The notes: generated by a model from the letters alone, not told the origin. Shown: positions 34,700 to 44,032, counted from the stretch's first letter. The stretch: DNA of 64,000 bases from an uncultured Ruminiclostridium sp. (GCA_934454635.1 CAKSFR010000015.1:7563-71562); one strand, 5' to 3'. Made by a program: numbers and translations.

Positions 34700-35668
34700 T
34701 TATATTTGCTTTTCTTTGACAACCAGTTCTTCTCTTTCGTCAAAATTCAATCTACATTCTTCTATTACAAGCGGTCGCTTCATTATTCTTGAATTTATAT
34801 TAAGTATATATTCGCCTAACAAGCCGATAAAGAACAATTGTATTCCTCCAAGCACAAACATACCAATAAGCATAGGTGCGTCTCCCATTGCAAAACTATC
34901 CCAATGCAAAAGCTTCAATATCAAATATACAAATCCTATAGCAATGCTTATAAAGGATATAAAAAAACCAATTATTGTTGCGATACGCATTCCTATTTTT
35001 GTATATGATGTGAAACTTAGCATAGCGGCATCATATAGACTATACCAGTTGTTGCTTGTCTTGCCTGCACGTCGCTGCTGCTGCTCATAAGAAATATCCT
35101 TGCGTCTGAAACCCAATTCCGCTACTATTCCACGAAGGAATGGCATAGGGTCATCAAGTTCTCTAAGAACGTTGATAAATGATTTATCATAAAGCCCGAA
35201 GCCTGTAAAGTGCTCTATCTGTTCAACATTGGACATTTTCTTGATAAGCTTATAATAGCATGTGCGCAGAAATCTCATAATTGGATTTTCTCTGCTACTT
35301 GTTTTAATTGCAGAAACTATCTTGTAGCCCTGTTCCCATTCGTGAATAAATTTAGGTATCATTTCTACAGGATCCTGAAAATCGGCACACATACAGATTG
35401 TACAATCGCCTGTGGTCTGGAGCATTCCATAAAAAGGTGAATTAAACTGGCCAAAATTTTTTGCATTAAAAATTGCCTTTATCTTATGATTTTTATTGCA
35501 AAGCATTTCCAGCTTTTCACGAGTGGAATCCTTTGAGTCATTATCAATGAACAGCAGTTCATAATCATACTGAGGGAGCTTTTCAAGCTCTGCGATTATA
35601 GACTCTGACAGAGGAACCACATTTTCTTCCTCATTGTATGTGGGTACCATTACACTTATCTTTTTCAT
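34700..35668 (-). CDS. GT2 glycosyltransferase with two C-terminal helices (GtrB-like)
   Basis: A 322-residue protein with a GT-A domain (ISVMVPTYNEEENVVPLSES; FIDNDSKDSTREKL; metal-binding region CADFQDP). Two C-terminal helices follow at about 230-295. This is the polyprenyl-phosphate sugar synthase architecture (DPM1/GtrB/ArnC). It should charge undecaprenyl phosphate with the sugar made by the CDP pathway genes next to it. It is a clear paralogue of the protein at 52274 (shared RxxNxIMRFL-like, IEHFTGFGLYDKSFINVLR and MPFLRGIVAELG). Confidence 0.9.
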   Translation of the reverse strand: MKKISVMVPTYNEEENVVPLSESIIAELEKLPQYDYELLFIDNDSKDSTREKLEMLCNKNHKIKAIFNAKNFGQFNSPFYGMLQTTGDCTICMCADFQDPVEMIPKFIHEWEQGYKIVSAIKTSSRENPIMRFLRTCYYKLIKKMSNVEQIEHFTGFGLYDKSFINVLRELDDPMPFLRGIVAELGFRRKDISYEQQQRRAGKTSNNWYSLYDAAMLSFTSYTKIGMRIATIIGFFISFISIAIGFVYLILKLLHWDSFAMGDAPMLIGMFVLGGIQLFFIGLLGEYILNINSRIMKRPLVIEECRLNFDEREELVVKEKQI

Positions 35669-35692
35669 TTCGTGACCGATCCTTTTTGGGGT

Positions 35693-36598
35693 TTATTTGT
35701 TTTTATAATGCTCTGCGGTAAGCTTTATTCCTTCGGCAAAATCGTATGACGGCGCAAAGCCTAAGTCATTTTTCAATGCGGAGATATCTGCACCAAGGAA
35801 CATTATCTGAGCTTGACCAAATGGTATTTTCCCAAAACCTAAAGAGAGATCCGGATTAATGCAGTCTCTGAGCATTTCAATGTATTCGCGAAGAGGGCGC
35901 ACCTTGCCGCTTCCGAGTGGATATATCGCACCGTCCCTGCCCTTTTTCCACATAAGATAGAGGGCATCGGCAGCATCATAGGAGAAAAGGTAATCCCACA
36001 TCTGAGTACCTGCAGTAAGTTCGGGCTCCCTTTTTTCGAGAAGAGATGATATCACAGAGGATATCATCGTCCTTTCACCGTCATAAGGTCCATAAACACT
36101 AAGAATACGGGGCCATATGTGACGTATGCCCATATCGGCACACATTTTTCTGCTCATCTGTCCTGCACAGAGCTTTGCCATACCGTAGCCGTTTTCGGGA
36201 AAGCAAGGAGTGTCGGGGTTAAGAAGCTCATTGTGTCGTCCGTATTCTGCCTGACTTCCCGCACCGATGAAGCATTCGCATCCCATAGCTTTTGCAGCTC
36301 TGACAGCATCAAGTGTGTATCTGATGTTTGCGGTCTGGGAATACATATCATTTCTGCCCGCGCCTATGGTATCCGCCCAAGCAAAATGATAGAAAACATC
36401 GGCTTCCCCCACGATTTCGGCAAGCTGTGAGAGTTCACTCAGGTCGCAGAAAATTTTTTCGGCTCCCGCAGGTATTCTGTCAGCCCTGACCGAATTTTTA
36501 CGGCAGACAGCCAATACCCTCACGTTCTCCTTTAAGAGCTTTTTGCAGAGGGCTGTTCCCACAGCGCCTGTAGACCCTGTTATTACTGCTGTATTCAT
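35693..36598 (-). CDS. SDR-family NDP-sugar epimerase/reductase
   Basis: A 301-residue extended SDR with the NAD-binding TGSTGAVGTALCKKLL at the N-terminus, FYHFAW, and the catalytic Y-x-x-x-K in YGMAKLCAG, with WPRILSVYGPYDGERTMI. It resembles CDP-4-keto-sugar reductases such as CDP-abequose synthase and the protein at 49761. Given its place after the TPP enzyme, it may reduce the keto group of the branched CDP-sugar, the YerF-like step, but this is inferred. Confidence 0.8.
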   Translation of the reverse strand: MNTAVITGSTGAVGTALCKKLLKENVRVLAVCRKNSVRADRIPAGAEKIFCDLSELSQLAEIVGEADVFYHFAWADTIGAGRNDMYSQTANIRYTLDAVRAAKAMGCECFIGAGSQAEYGRHNELLNPDTPCFPENGYGMAKLCAGQMSRKMCADMGIRHIWPRILSVYGPYDGERTMISSVISSLLEKREPELTAGTQMWDYLFSYDAADALYLMWKKGRDGAIYPLGSGKVRPLREYIEMLRDCINPDLSLGFGKIPFGQAQIMFLGADISALKNDLGFAPSYDFAEGIKLTAEHYKNK

Positions 36599-36610
36599 AT
36601 ATGTTCTCCG

Positions 36611-38419
36611 TCAGATAAGATCAATATTTTTATTCTGTTCGTACTCTTCCTTTGGCAGGAATGGAAACATATCGTCAAGTTCGGAGGAAACTATCCTTCC
36701 ATCATCAAGAACCTTTGAGGAAAGCTTAGGTTCAAAATTCTGAGCGGGATCAACAACAGCTTCGCAAAGAACGGGACCGTTTGTTTCAAGAAGCTGTCTG
36801 ATCTGAGCTTCAGCCTTGATTATGTCGTTAATACGCATATATGGGATACCGTAAGCAGTAGCGATCTTTTCAGCATTGGGGAAGCTGAGACCATTTCCGT
36901 CGCAGACGCCCACCATAGGACGACCCTTGAAAAGATTGGACTGTGTCTGCCTGATAGAATGATATCCGTTATTGTTAAGATAAATTATCTTCATATTGAG
37001 ACGATTATACACAACTGTCTGAAGCTCCTGTATATTCATCTGGAAGCTACCATCACCGTCAATACATACAACTCTATTTCCGTTCTGCTGAACACAAACG
37101 CCTATTGCAGCAGGGAAACCGTATCCCATAGCGGCACATCCTGAGTTTGTGAAAAGTCTCTGTCCCTTTTTGGTCTGAGCCGCCTGAAAAGTAATAACAC
37201 AAGCAGAACCGTTTCCGCAAACAATCTTTTCACCCTCATCAAATGCTTTGAATGCCTCTGCCATAAAGGCATATGGATTCATATATTCAGAGGGAGCATA
37301 AAATTCGGGACGCGCTGCAGGATAACGTGCATCTGTCTTTCTGCACCATTCCAGCCATTTTTTGTGTTCGACATTATCATTGGAATAATCGGAAGCATTT
37401 ATAGATCTTAAAACATCCTTTACGTTTGCGTGAATGGGCATATCTATTTTAAGTGTGGGCTTCTTCATCTCGTTCTCGTCAATGTCCACCATAATTTTAT
37501 ATGCATCCTTGGCAAAATCAAGCTTGTTGTAACTGATTATTCTAATGTTCATTCTGCAACCGAGGATAAGTAAAAAATCGCAGTTCTGAACAACGAAATT
37601 GCCGCCTCTTGTTCCGACAGTGCCAGGCTTTCCGCAGAAGCAAGGATGGTCTGAGGGGATAAGATCGTGATTGTTCCAAGCTGTTACAACAGGTATTTTC
37701 AGCTTGTCAACGCATTTGAGAAAATCTGGAAGGGCATTCGCGAGATGGACACCTGTACCCGCAAGGATTACAGGGCGTTTGGCAGCCTTTATCTTTTCAA
37801 GTATAGAAGGGGTAAGTTCCTCGCTGTAAACAGGATTTTCCATAACAGATGCTTCTGTACTGTCAAATGCCTTAAGGTCATCAGTTTCAATCACAGCAGC
37901 CTGAATATCAAGAGGAATATCTAGCCATACAGGACCAGGTCGACCGTTCTTTGCAAGGAAAAGGGCCTTTTCAAGATGATATCTTATGCTTGCGGAATCT
38001 GTGACCATAACGGCATATTTTGTCATAGGCTTAACGGAGTCTATGATGTTATATTCCTGATCGCCCAGCTGTCTCAGAGGAAGATCGGTGCTCCAGAGGG
38101 TAGTCTCACGCTTTACCTGTCCTGAAATTATGAACATAGGGATAGAATCAAGCCAGCCGCCCAAAACGCCTGTAATGGCATTTGTTCCGCCGGGGCCGCT
38201 GGTAACGCATACCAGAGCTATTTCGTTGCTGATGCGGGCATAACCCTCAGCGGCAATAGCACAGGCCTGTTCGTGATGATTGTACACGGATCTCAAACCC
38301 TCCTGATGACCAAAGGCGTCGTTAAGGTGCATAGCTCCGCCGCCAGTTACGGTAAAAACATCCTTTATTCCGTTATTCACCATAAATTCGGCGATGTATT
38401 TAGCAAGCTTTATTTTCAT
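36611..38419 (-). CDS. TPP-dependent acetolactate-synthase-like enzyme (YerE-like)
   Basis: A 602-residue ThDP enzyme. The N-terminal domain has the catalytic Glu in VYNHHEQACAIAAEGYAR, then TSGPGGTNAITGVLGGWLDS. The C-terminal domain has the ThDP motif GDGSFQMN...NNNGYHSIRQ. Homology is to acetolactate synthase, but there is no regulatory subunit or branched-chain amino-acid gene nearby. Instead it sits with rfbF, rfbG and rfbH. In yersiniose synthesis an enzyme of this family (YerE) adds a two-carbon unit from pyruvate to CDP-4-keto-3,6-dideoxyglucose; that role is proposed here. Confidence 0.85.
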   Translation of the reverse strand: MKIKLAKYIAEFMVNNGIKDVFTVTGGGAMHLNDAFGHQEGLRSVYNHHEQACAIAAEGYARISNEIALVCVTSGPGGTNAITGVLGGWLDSIPMFIISGQVKRETTLWSTDLPLRQLGDQEYNIIDSVKPMTKYAVMVTDSASIRYHLEKALFLAKNGRPGPVWLDIPLDIQAAVIETDDLKAFDSTEASVMENPVYSEELTPSILEKIKAAKRPVILAGTGVHLANALPDFLKCVDKLKIPVVTAWNNHDLIPSDHPCFCGKPGTVGTRGGNFVVQNCDFLLILGCRMNIRIISYNKLDFAKDAYKIMVDIDENEMKKPTLKIDMPIHANVKDVLRSINASDYSNDNVEHKKWLEWCRKTDARYPAARPEFYAPSEYMNPYAFMAEAFKAFDEGEKIVCGNGSACVITFQAAQTKKGQRLFTNSGCAAMGYGFPAAIGVCVQQNGNRVVCIDGDGSFQMNIQELQTVVYNRLNMKIIYLNNNGYHSIRQTQSNLFKGRPMVGVCDGNGLSFPNAEKIATAYGIPYMRINDIIKAEAQIRQLLETNGPVLCEAVVDPAQNFEPKLSSKVLDDGRIVSSELDDMFPFLPKEEYEQNKNIDLI

Positions 38420-38438
38420 TTGTAAAATCCCCTTAATA

Positions 38439-39092
38439 TCAGAAAAAATTTGCTATATCAGCAGGCGTTCCAGCAATTCCCACATTGGGAAATTCCATAG
38501 CGTTCTCAGCATTTTCAAAACCGAAGCCATAGGTAACAGCAATAAAGCTGATACCAATGTTCTTTGCACCGATAGCATCATTATCACTATCGCCTATCAT
38601 AACGACTGATGAATAATCAAAAACACCAAAATCGTTTATGCATTTTTCGATTATATCACGCTTTTTCAGCCTGTTTTCGTGGTCGGCGCCGTACGTAATG
38701 TCGGTGTAGCGCTCAAAACCGAAATGACGAAGTATCATTTCGGCATAATCCTGCCGCTTGTAGGTAGCAACAGCTATCCTGACGCCATTCTTAACAAGAC
38801 TGTCCATAGTTTCGTAAATCCCGTCATAGGGCCTAGCTTTCAGCAAGTCAAAATTCTTGTACCTGTTTCTGAAAACTCCAGCTACTTCCTGAAGTATGTT
38901 TCCTGACAGTCCGTATGCATCAGCAAAAGAATTCTGAATAGGCGGACCTATAAATTTTTTTAGTCTCTGCTCACTGAGAGGCTTAAATCCGAAATGTTCA
39001 ACTGTATATTTTACTGATGAAAGCACGCCTTCTGTAGTATCGAGAAGAGTTCCGTCAACATCAAAGACAGCAAGATCAAAATGCGGCATCAA
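38439..39092 (-). CDS. HAD-family phosphatase
   Basis: A 217-residue HAD protein with the nucleophile motif VFDVDGTLLDTTEG, VATYKR (motif II), and VVMIGDSDNDAIGAKN (motif IV) preceded by the motif III Lys in ENRLKKRDI. It resembles phosphoglycolate-phosphatase-type enzymes. Its start overlaps the upstream aldolase fusion by 17 bases, so it is translationally tied to that gene and may dephosphorylate a pathway intermediate. Confidence 0.85.
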   Translation of the reverse strand: MMPHFDLAVFDVDGTLLDTTEGVLSSVKYTVEHFGFKPLSEQRLKKFIGPPIQNSFADAYGLSGNILQEVAGVFRNRYKNFDLLKARPYDGIYETMDSLVKNGVRIAVATYKRQDYAEMILRHFGFERYTDITYGADHENRLKKRDIIEKCINDFGVFDYSSVVMIGDSDNDAIGAKNIGISFIAVTYGFGFENAENAMEFPNVGIAGTPADIANFF

Positions 39093-40698
39093 AGCAGTCC
39101 TCCGTCTCGGTATACTTAGAATAGGTGATAAAATTGAACTTCATATCCCTGTACTTTTCAAAAAGCTCTGCTCTTATCCTTTTGTTAAGATACTCTGCAC
39201 TTGACTTAACAAAAGCATATTCCATTTGAGGGTCAGCATAATTGTCCTCTTTGTTGGAATAGCCATCAAAACCTACACAGTTTATCTCGCTTATGCCGCA
39301 TCTTCTCAGAACCTTTATCAGCATAAGGAAAGAGTTGTCTCTGAACTGCCCGTCATCGTGGACAAGAAGCTCGGAAAGACCCAGGGTATATGAAAATTTG
39401 GTCTTGCCCGCAGTAAGGTTTGATGTGGCTATAAGCTTTGCACCTGTATTTTCAGCAGCGTTAAGACTGTCGGTCATCTGTCTGTGCCTTTTTCTGTTGG
39501 TAACAAAGACAAAATCGGGTCTGAAAGCATCGGAAATATAATTTACCGAAATGATAAGAGGGTTATTGACGGAAATATATTCTCTGATTGCCCTCTCTTG
39601 CAGCTGAACATTCTTTCCGGGACCAATGATAAGAATATTTCTGCCTGACAAGTCCGTTGAAAGTCTGTCATAATCAGCTGAGTCATCAGCCTTTATCTCA
39701 TCAAATACATTTTCTGCAATGTCCTTATCATAAAGAAGCTTCTTGGACTCAGGCTCTATCATTCCCAGAGCCTTGTCAAGCGAGGAAACGGAAAGTTCAT
39801 CTTTTTTGAGCAGCGTGGTGACATAATTAGGGTGACAACGGTTTTTGGCACAGAGATAGAAGAACATCTTATAACCCCATGGAGTCTTTTTGTAGAAATC
39901 CATAATGGTCTCTTCAATGCTTTCAAGATAGTAGTTTATCCTGTAATCCTTGCCGAATCTGTCATTGAGATACATTGACACAAGCTCCGTCTGGGAATTA
40001 CCCGCACTTTTGCCCATACCGTAAAGTGTGGCATCAACAACTATATCGTGCTTTGCAGGCTTATTAAGAAATGCTATGTCATTTGCATAAGCAAGCTGGA
40101 AATTGTTATGTGCGTGGAAGCCTATCTGTACCTCTGGGGCAACAGTGTTATCAAGCTGCTCATAGTATTTCTGCATATCATCGGGGTGCAGCAGCCCATA
40201 GGTATCGACCATCGAAACAGCATATGGCTTTACCTTGTTTACAAGGCTCACAAGTTCTGCTAGCTCTTTGTCATTGTAGCTGGTAATGGATACAAGCTGG
40301 GAAAACACCTTGTAGCCCAGAGCCTTTACCTTGGCACAAAAATCCATAGCCTCGTGCATAAGGTGCTTTTTGAAGATGACTCTGATACCGTCAAGAACGG
40401 ATTCGGAAGCAGGAGAGAGCATGTCAATGCCGCAGGTGCCGTAGTCTATCATACCCACAAGCATTGCACCGTGATTTTTCTTTCCCAATATCTTTTCCGC
40501 GGAAGCAGTATCGGGCATAATAGTCCTGTTTATGTCAAAAGGGCGCCTTTCATCGAGAAATCCTATCTCAATGATGTCAGTGCCTGCCTGTTCAAGGCGA
40601 TCAATAATGCTTATAATATTATTGTGCCCGAATTCCCAGTCATTGGTATATCCACCGTCCCTGAGGGTGCAATCGAGAAGCTGAATATTTGTATTCAT
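39076..40698 (-). CDS. DRE-TIM aldolase fused to a Rossmann-like domain
   Basis: A 540-residue two-part protein. Residues 1-335 form a metal-dependent DRE-TIM aldolase like 4-hydroxy-2-oxovalerate aldolase: LLDCTLRDGGYTNDW (catalytic Arg and metal Asp), IEIGFLDER, SMVDTYGLLHPDD, and the metal-binding H-x-H in QIGFHAHNN, then LYGMGKSAGNSQTE. Residues 345-540 form a second domain starting GRNILIIGPGKNV, with PDFVFVTNRKRHRQM and CVGFDGYSNKEDNYAD, resembling DUF115-type or sugar-processing Rossmann folds. It is cotranscribed with the TPP enzyme and RfbH, suggesting carbon-carbon bond chemistry on a pyruvate-derived unit. The exact reaction is unknown. Confidence 0.8.
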   Translation of the reverse strand: MNTNIQLLDCTLRDGGYTNDWEFGHNNIISIIDRLEQAGTDIIEIGFLDERRPFDINRTIMPDTASAEKILGKKNHGAMLVGMIDYGTCGIDMLSPASESVLDGIRVIFKKHLMHEAMDFCAKVKALGYKVFSQLVSITSYNDKELAELVSLVNKVKPYAVSMVDTYGLLHPDDMQKYYEQLDNTVAPEVQIGFHAHNNFQLAYANDIAFLNKPAKHDIVVDATLYGMGKSAGNSQTELVSMYLNDRFGKDYRINYYLESIEETIMDFYKKTPWGYKMFFYLCAKNRCHPNYVTTLLKKDELSVSSLDKALGMIEPESKKLLYDKDIAENVFDEIKADDSADYDRLSTDLSGRNILIIGPGKNVQLQERAIREYISVNNPLIISVNYISDAFRPDFVFVTNRKRHRQMTDSLNAAENTGAKLIATSNLTAGKTKFSYTLGLSELLVHDDGQFRDNSFLMLIKVLRRCGISEINCVGFDGYSNKEDNYADPQMEYAFVKSSAEYLNKRIRAELFEKYRDMKFNFITYSKYTETEDCFDAAF

Positions 40699-40712
40699 AA
40701 CAGATCCTTTCC

Positions 40713-42059
40713 TTACTTCACAGCCTCAATAATAACCTCAGCCATATAATCAATCATCTCATCGCTCATACCGGGGTAAACGCCTACCCAGAAGGTATTG
40801 TTCATAATGAAATCGGTGTTTTCAAGGCTGCCCGAGACTCTGTAAGCGTCAGTTTCCCTTATTTGGTCAAAGCAGGGATGCTTGATGAGATTGCCGCTGA
40901 AAAGCAGTCTTGTCTGAATGTTTTTGCTTTCGATGTATTTTGTCACTGCATTTCTGTCAAGACCCGCTTCGGGTCTTACGGAAATGAGGAAGCCGAACCA
41001 TGAGGGACGGCTGTTTTCAGCGGGAAGGGGAAGGATAAGCCTGTCGTTCACACATTCGAGAGCCTTGTAAAGCCTCTCATGATTGTGCCGTCTCCGCTCA
41101 ATGAACGAAGGGAATTTTTCCAGCTGTTCGCATCCAATAGCGGCCTGCATATCAGTTACCTTAAGGTTATAGCCGAAATGGCTGTAAACATACTTGTGAT
41201 CATAACCCCGAGGAAGCTCGCCGTACTGACCGTCAAAGCGGTGACCACAGAAATTGTCTCTTCCCGAAGGACAGATGCAGTCTCTGCCCCAATCACGGAA
41301 TGAAAGGATAAGGCGGGAAAGCTTGGGGTCATTTGTATAAACGCAACCGCCCTCGCCCATTGTCATATGATGGGGAGGATAGAAGCTTGATGTGCCGATA
41401 TCACCCCATGTTCCTGTAAATCTTGTTTCGCCGTCAATGGTGTACTGTGAACCAAGAGCATCGCAGTTATCCTCGATGAGCCATAAGCCGTGTTTGTCAC
41501 AGAATGACTTTACAGCCTTAAGATCAAAGGGATTTCCAAGTGTATGAGCTATCACAACTGCCTTTGTCCTGTCGCTGAGAGCTGCTTCAAGGGCGTTTAC
41601 ATCAATATTATACTGAGGAACGGAAACATCTACAAAAACAGGCACTGCTCCGTACTGAAGGATCGGTGTGACGGTAGTTGGAAAACCACAGGCAACGGTT
41701 ATCACCTCATCCCCTCTTTTTATCTGCCTGTCACCAAGCTCAGGAGAGGTAAGTGACATAAATGCTATAAGGTTTGCGGAAGAGCCGCTGTTTACAAGAT
41801 ATGCGTGCTTAACGCCTATCCACTTGGCAAATTTCTTTTCAAACTCCTCAGCAAATCTGCCTGTGGTGAGCCAGAAATCAAGCATAGCATCGGTAAGAGC
41901 GCACATTTCCTTTTCATCGAACACTCTTGAAGCATAGCTTATCCTGTTTCCTTTTTCGAAAGGATCCTTGTTTTCCTTGAAATCGTGATAGTATTCCGAG
42001 ACTAGAGCCTTTATCTGCTCACGGGCTTCGGCTTCATTTTTCCAACTGTTCATTTTCAT
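40713..42059 (-). CDS. rfbH: CDP-4-keto-6-deoxy-D-glucose-3-dehydrase (E1)
   Basis: A 448-residue DegT/DnrJ/EryC1-fold enzyme. The PLP-binding Lys of aminotransferases is replaced by His in SSFYPPHHMTMGEGG, the hallmark of E1, which dehydrates at C3. Cysteines in DCICPSGRDNFCGHRF and AIGCEQLEK can hold the iron-sulfur cluster of this family. N-terminal NSGSSANLIAFMSLTSPELG fits. It produces the 3-deoxy intermediate from the product of RfbG. The usual reductase partner (E3, RfbI/AscD type) is not in the window. Confidence 0.93.
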   Translation of the reverse strand: MKMNSWKNEAEAREQIKALVSEYYHDFKENKDPFEKGNRISYASRVFDEKEMCALTDAMLDFWLTTGRFAEEFEKKFAKWIGVKHAYLVNSGSSANLIAFMSLTSPELGDRQIKRGDEVITVACGFPTTVTPILQYGAVPVFVDVSVPQYNIDVNALEAALSDRTKAVVIAHTLGNPFDLKAVKSFCDKHGLWLIEDNCDALGSQYTIDGETRFTGTWGDIGTSSFYPPHHMTMGEGGCVYTNDPKLSRLILSFRDWGRDCICPSGRDNFCGHRFDGQYGELPRGYDHKYVYSHFGYNLKVTDMQAAIGCEQLEKFPSFIERRRHNHERLYKALECVNDRLILPLPAENSRPSWFGFLISVRPEAGLDRNAVTKYIESKNIQTRLLFSGNLIKHPCFDQIRETDAYRVSGSLENTDFIMNNTFWVGVYPGMSDEMIDYMAEVIIEAVK

Positions 42060-43139
42060 TTATTCCCTTTCAAATTTCATCTGCGACATAAACTCGCTTA
42101 TCTGCCTGTCCATACAGTCTCTCAGCTCATCAGCCGATGCTCCGTTTATATACAGGCGCGTCCATTCGATTATCCTGTCCATAACCGTGTCAAGCTCCCA
42201 AGTGGGTCTCCAGCCGAATTTCAACTTTATTTTGGCACAGTCAAGCTTTAAAAAACTTGCTTCATGAGGACCGCCGTCATATTTGTTTATCCATTTAAGA
42301 CCGTCTCCCCATTTGCTTACAAACATATCCACAAGCCTGCCCGTTTCAAAGCAACCGTTATCATCTGGACCAACATTATAATATCCCGAATATGATATAT
42401 CCCCATACTGCTCCGCCGCTATCATCAGATATGCAAAAAGCGGCTCAAGAACGTGCTGATATGGGCGTGTGGAGAAAGGATTTCTGACAATAATGTCCTC
42501 GTTCTTTTCAGCAGCCCTTATGCAGTCAGGGATTATTCTGTCTGACGCAAAGTCACCGCCGCCTATGACATTTCCCGCACGAGCCGTTGATATTGCTGTT
42601 CTGCCGTCCGCAAAGAAGCTGTTCTTATACGAATGAGTAACAAGCTCGGAGCAGGATTTTGAGTTGGAATATGGGTCATAGCCGTCAAGCTCGTCCGTTT
42701 CCCTGTAGCCCCATTCCCACTCACGGTTAAGGTACACTTTGTCCGTGGTCACGTTGAGAAAGGACTTCACACAGGCAGAAAGGCGGACACACTCCAAGAT
42801 ATTGGCAGTTCCCATAACGTTAGTTTCGTAAGTATCAAGGGGATTTTTGTAGCTTTCCCTTACAATGGGCTGCGCTGCAAGATGAAAAACTATCTCGGGC
42901 TTTTTTTCATCAAAAACAGCTTTGAGCTTTTGATAGTCTCTGATATCGCCGATAACGGACGTGATACCCTTTTCAGCTTCGGTGAGCTTAAAAAGTGAAG
43001 GTTCGGTAGGCGGCTTAAGGGAATATCCCGTTACCTCCGCACCAAACAGGGAAAGTATCCTACAAAGCCAGCAGCCCTTAAAGCCCGTATGACCTGTGAC
43101 AAGCACTCTTTTTCCCTCATAGAATTTTCTGATGTCCAT
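42060..43139 (-). CDS. rfbG: CDP-glucose 4,6-dehydratase
   Basis: A 359-residue extended SDR with VTGHTGFKGCWLCRIL (NAD site), VFHLAAQPIVRESYKNPL, TTDKVYLNREWEWGYRE and the catalytic Tyr/Lys in YDPYSNSKSCSELV. The motif TGHTGFKG distinguishes RfbG from dTDP- and GDP-type dehydratases. It converts CDP-glucose to CDP-4-keto-6-deoxyglucose. It lies 17 bases after rfbF and abuts rfbH. Confidence 0.94.
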   Translation of the reverse strand: MDIRKFYEGKRVLVTGHTGFKGCWLCRILSLFGAEVTGYSLKPPTEPSLFKLTEAEKGITSVIGDIRDYQKLKAVFDEKKPEIVFHLAAQPIVRESYKNPLDTYETNVMGTANILECVRLSACVKSFLNVTTDKVYLNREWEWGYRETDELDGYDPYSNSKSCSELVTHSYKNSFFADGRTAISTARAGNVIGGGDFASDRIIPDCIRAAEKNEDIIVRNPFSTRPYQHVLEPLFAYLMIAAEQYGDISYSGYYNVGPDDNGCFETGRLVDMFVSKWGDGLKWINKYDGGPHEASFLKLDCAKIKLKFGWRPTWELDTVMDRIIEWTRLYINGASADELRDCMDRQISEFMSQMKFERE

Positions 43140-43156
43140 TCAGATTATCTCCTATT

Positions 43157-43936
43157 TCAGTCGTTCCATTTTTTCCACGGAGCATTTCCCGTATCAAGCA
43201 TTTTTTCCAACATGTCCATTTCACGCTTGGTGTCCATACACTGCCAAAATCCCCTGTGCATATAACTCATAAGTTCGCCCTTTGCCGCCAGCATTTCAAG
43301 CGGTTTTTTCTCAAACACCGTGTAATCTCCATCGATATAGTCAAATATCTCGGGCTCAAGAACCATATATCCCGCATTTATTGGAGCGCCGTCCCCCGCA
43401 GCCTTTTCTCTGAAAGAGTGAACGGCATTGTCTCCGCCGATATCAAGAACGCCCTTTTGCTGTTCAATCATTACCGCAGTAAGAGTCGCAGTTTTTCCGT
43501 GGGTCTTATGAAATTCAAGAAGTTTTGATATGTCCACGTCACACACGCCGTCGCCATAGGTCATCATAAAGGTTTCATTTCCCACATAGGGCTGTATCCG
43601 TTTTATGCGTCCCCCCGTCATGGTGTTGAGTCCCGTATCCACAACAGTAACCTTCCACGGCTCCGCCTTCATATTATGGATTATCATTTTGTTGCCCTCT
43701 GTAAAATCAAAGGTTATGTCAGATGTGTGGAGAAAATAGTCGGCAAACCATTCCTTGATAATATGCTGCTTGTAGCCTGCGCAGATGATAAATTCGTTGA
43801 ATCCGTAATATGAGTATTCTTTCATTATATGCCATAGTATTGGCATTCCGCCTATTTCTATCATTGGCTTTGGCTTATATTGTGACTCTTCGGATATTCG
43901 AGTGCCCAAACCGCCTGCAAGAAGTATTACTTTCAT
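43157..43936 (-). CDS. rfbF: Glucose-1-phosphate cytidylyltransferase
   Basis: A 259-residue nucleotidyltransferase beginning MKVILLAGGLGTRISEESQY and KPKPMIEIGGMPILWHIMK, the RfbF signature. MTYGDGVCDVDI (metal/nucleotide site) and the C-terminal GFWQCMDTKREMDML also fit. It makes CDP-glucose from CTP and glucose-1-phosphate. It heads the CDP-sugar row, 185 bases after the terminator-bearing end of the large membrane protein gene, and a weak TTGAAA/TATATC promoter may lie in that gap. Confidence 0.95.
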   Translation of the reverse strand: MKVILLAGGLGTRISEESQYKPKPMIEIGGMPILWHIMKEYSYYGFNEFIICAGYKQHIIKEWFADYFLHTSDITFDFTEGNKMIIHNMKAEPWKVTVVDTGLNTMTGGRIKRIQPYVGNETFMMTYGDGVCDVDISKLLEFHKTHGKTATLTAVMIEQQKGVLDIGGDNAVHSFREKAAGDGAPINAGYMVLEPEIFDYIDGDYTVFEKKPLEMLAAKGELMSYMHRGFWQCMDTKREMDMLEKMLDTGNAPWKKWND

Positions 43937-44005
43937 AATTACGCCTCACTTTTTTATAGATATAACAAACAACAGATATTATTTTCAATGTTTTGGGAAG
44001 AATGT

Positions 44006-44032
44006 AAAAAGGCTTTTTTGATAAGCCTTTAG
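44006..44032 (-). terminator. Terminator after the large membrane protein gene at 44122
   Basis: AAAGGCTT (44008-44015)/AAGCCTTT (44023-44030), followed on the minus strand by a T-run. It separates two transcription blocks of the locus. Confidence 0.7.

Noticed and set aside
36611..38419. Calling the TPP enzyme acetolactate synthase (IlvB) for branched-chain amino acids
   Set aside because: There is no small regulatory subunit, no ilvC or ilvD nearby, and it is embedded in a CDP-deoxysugar row.
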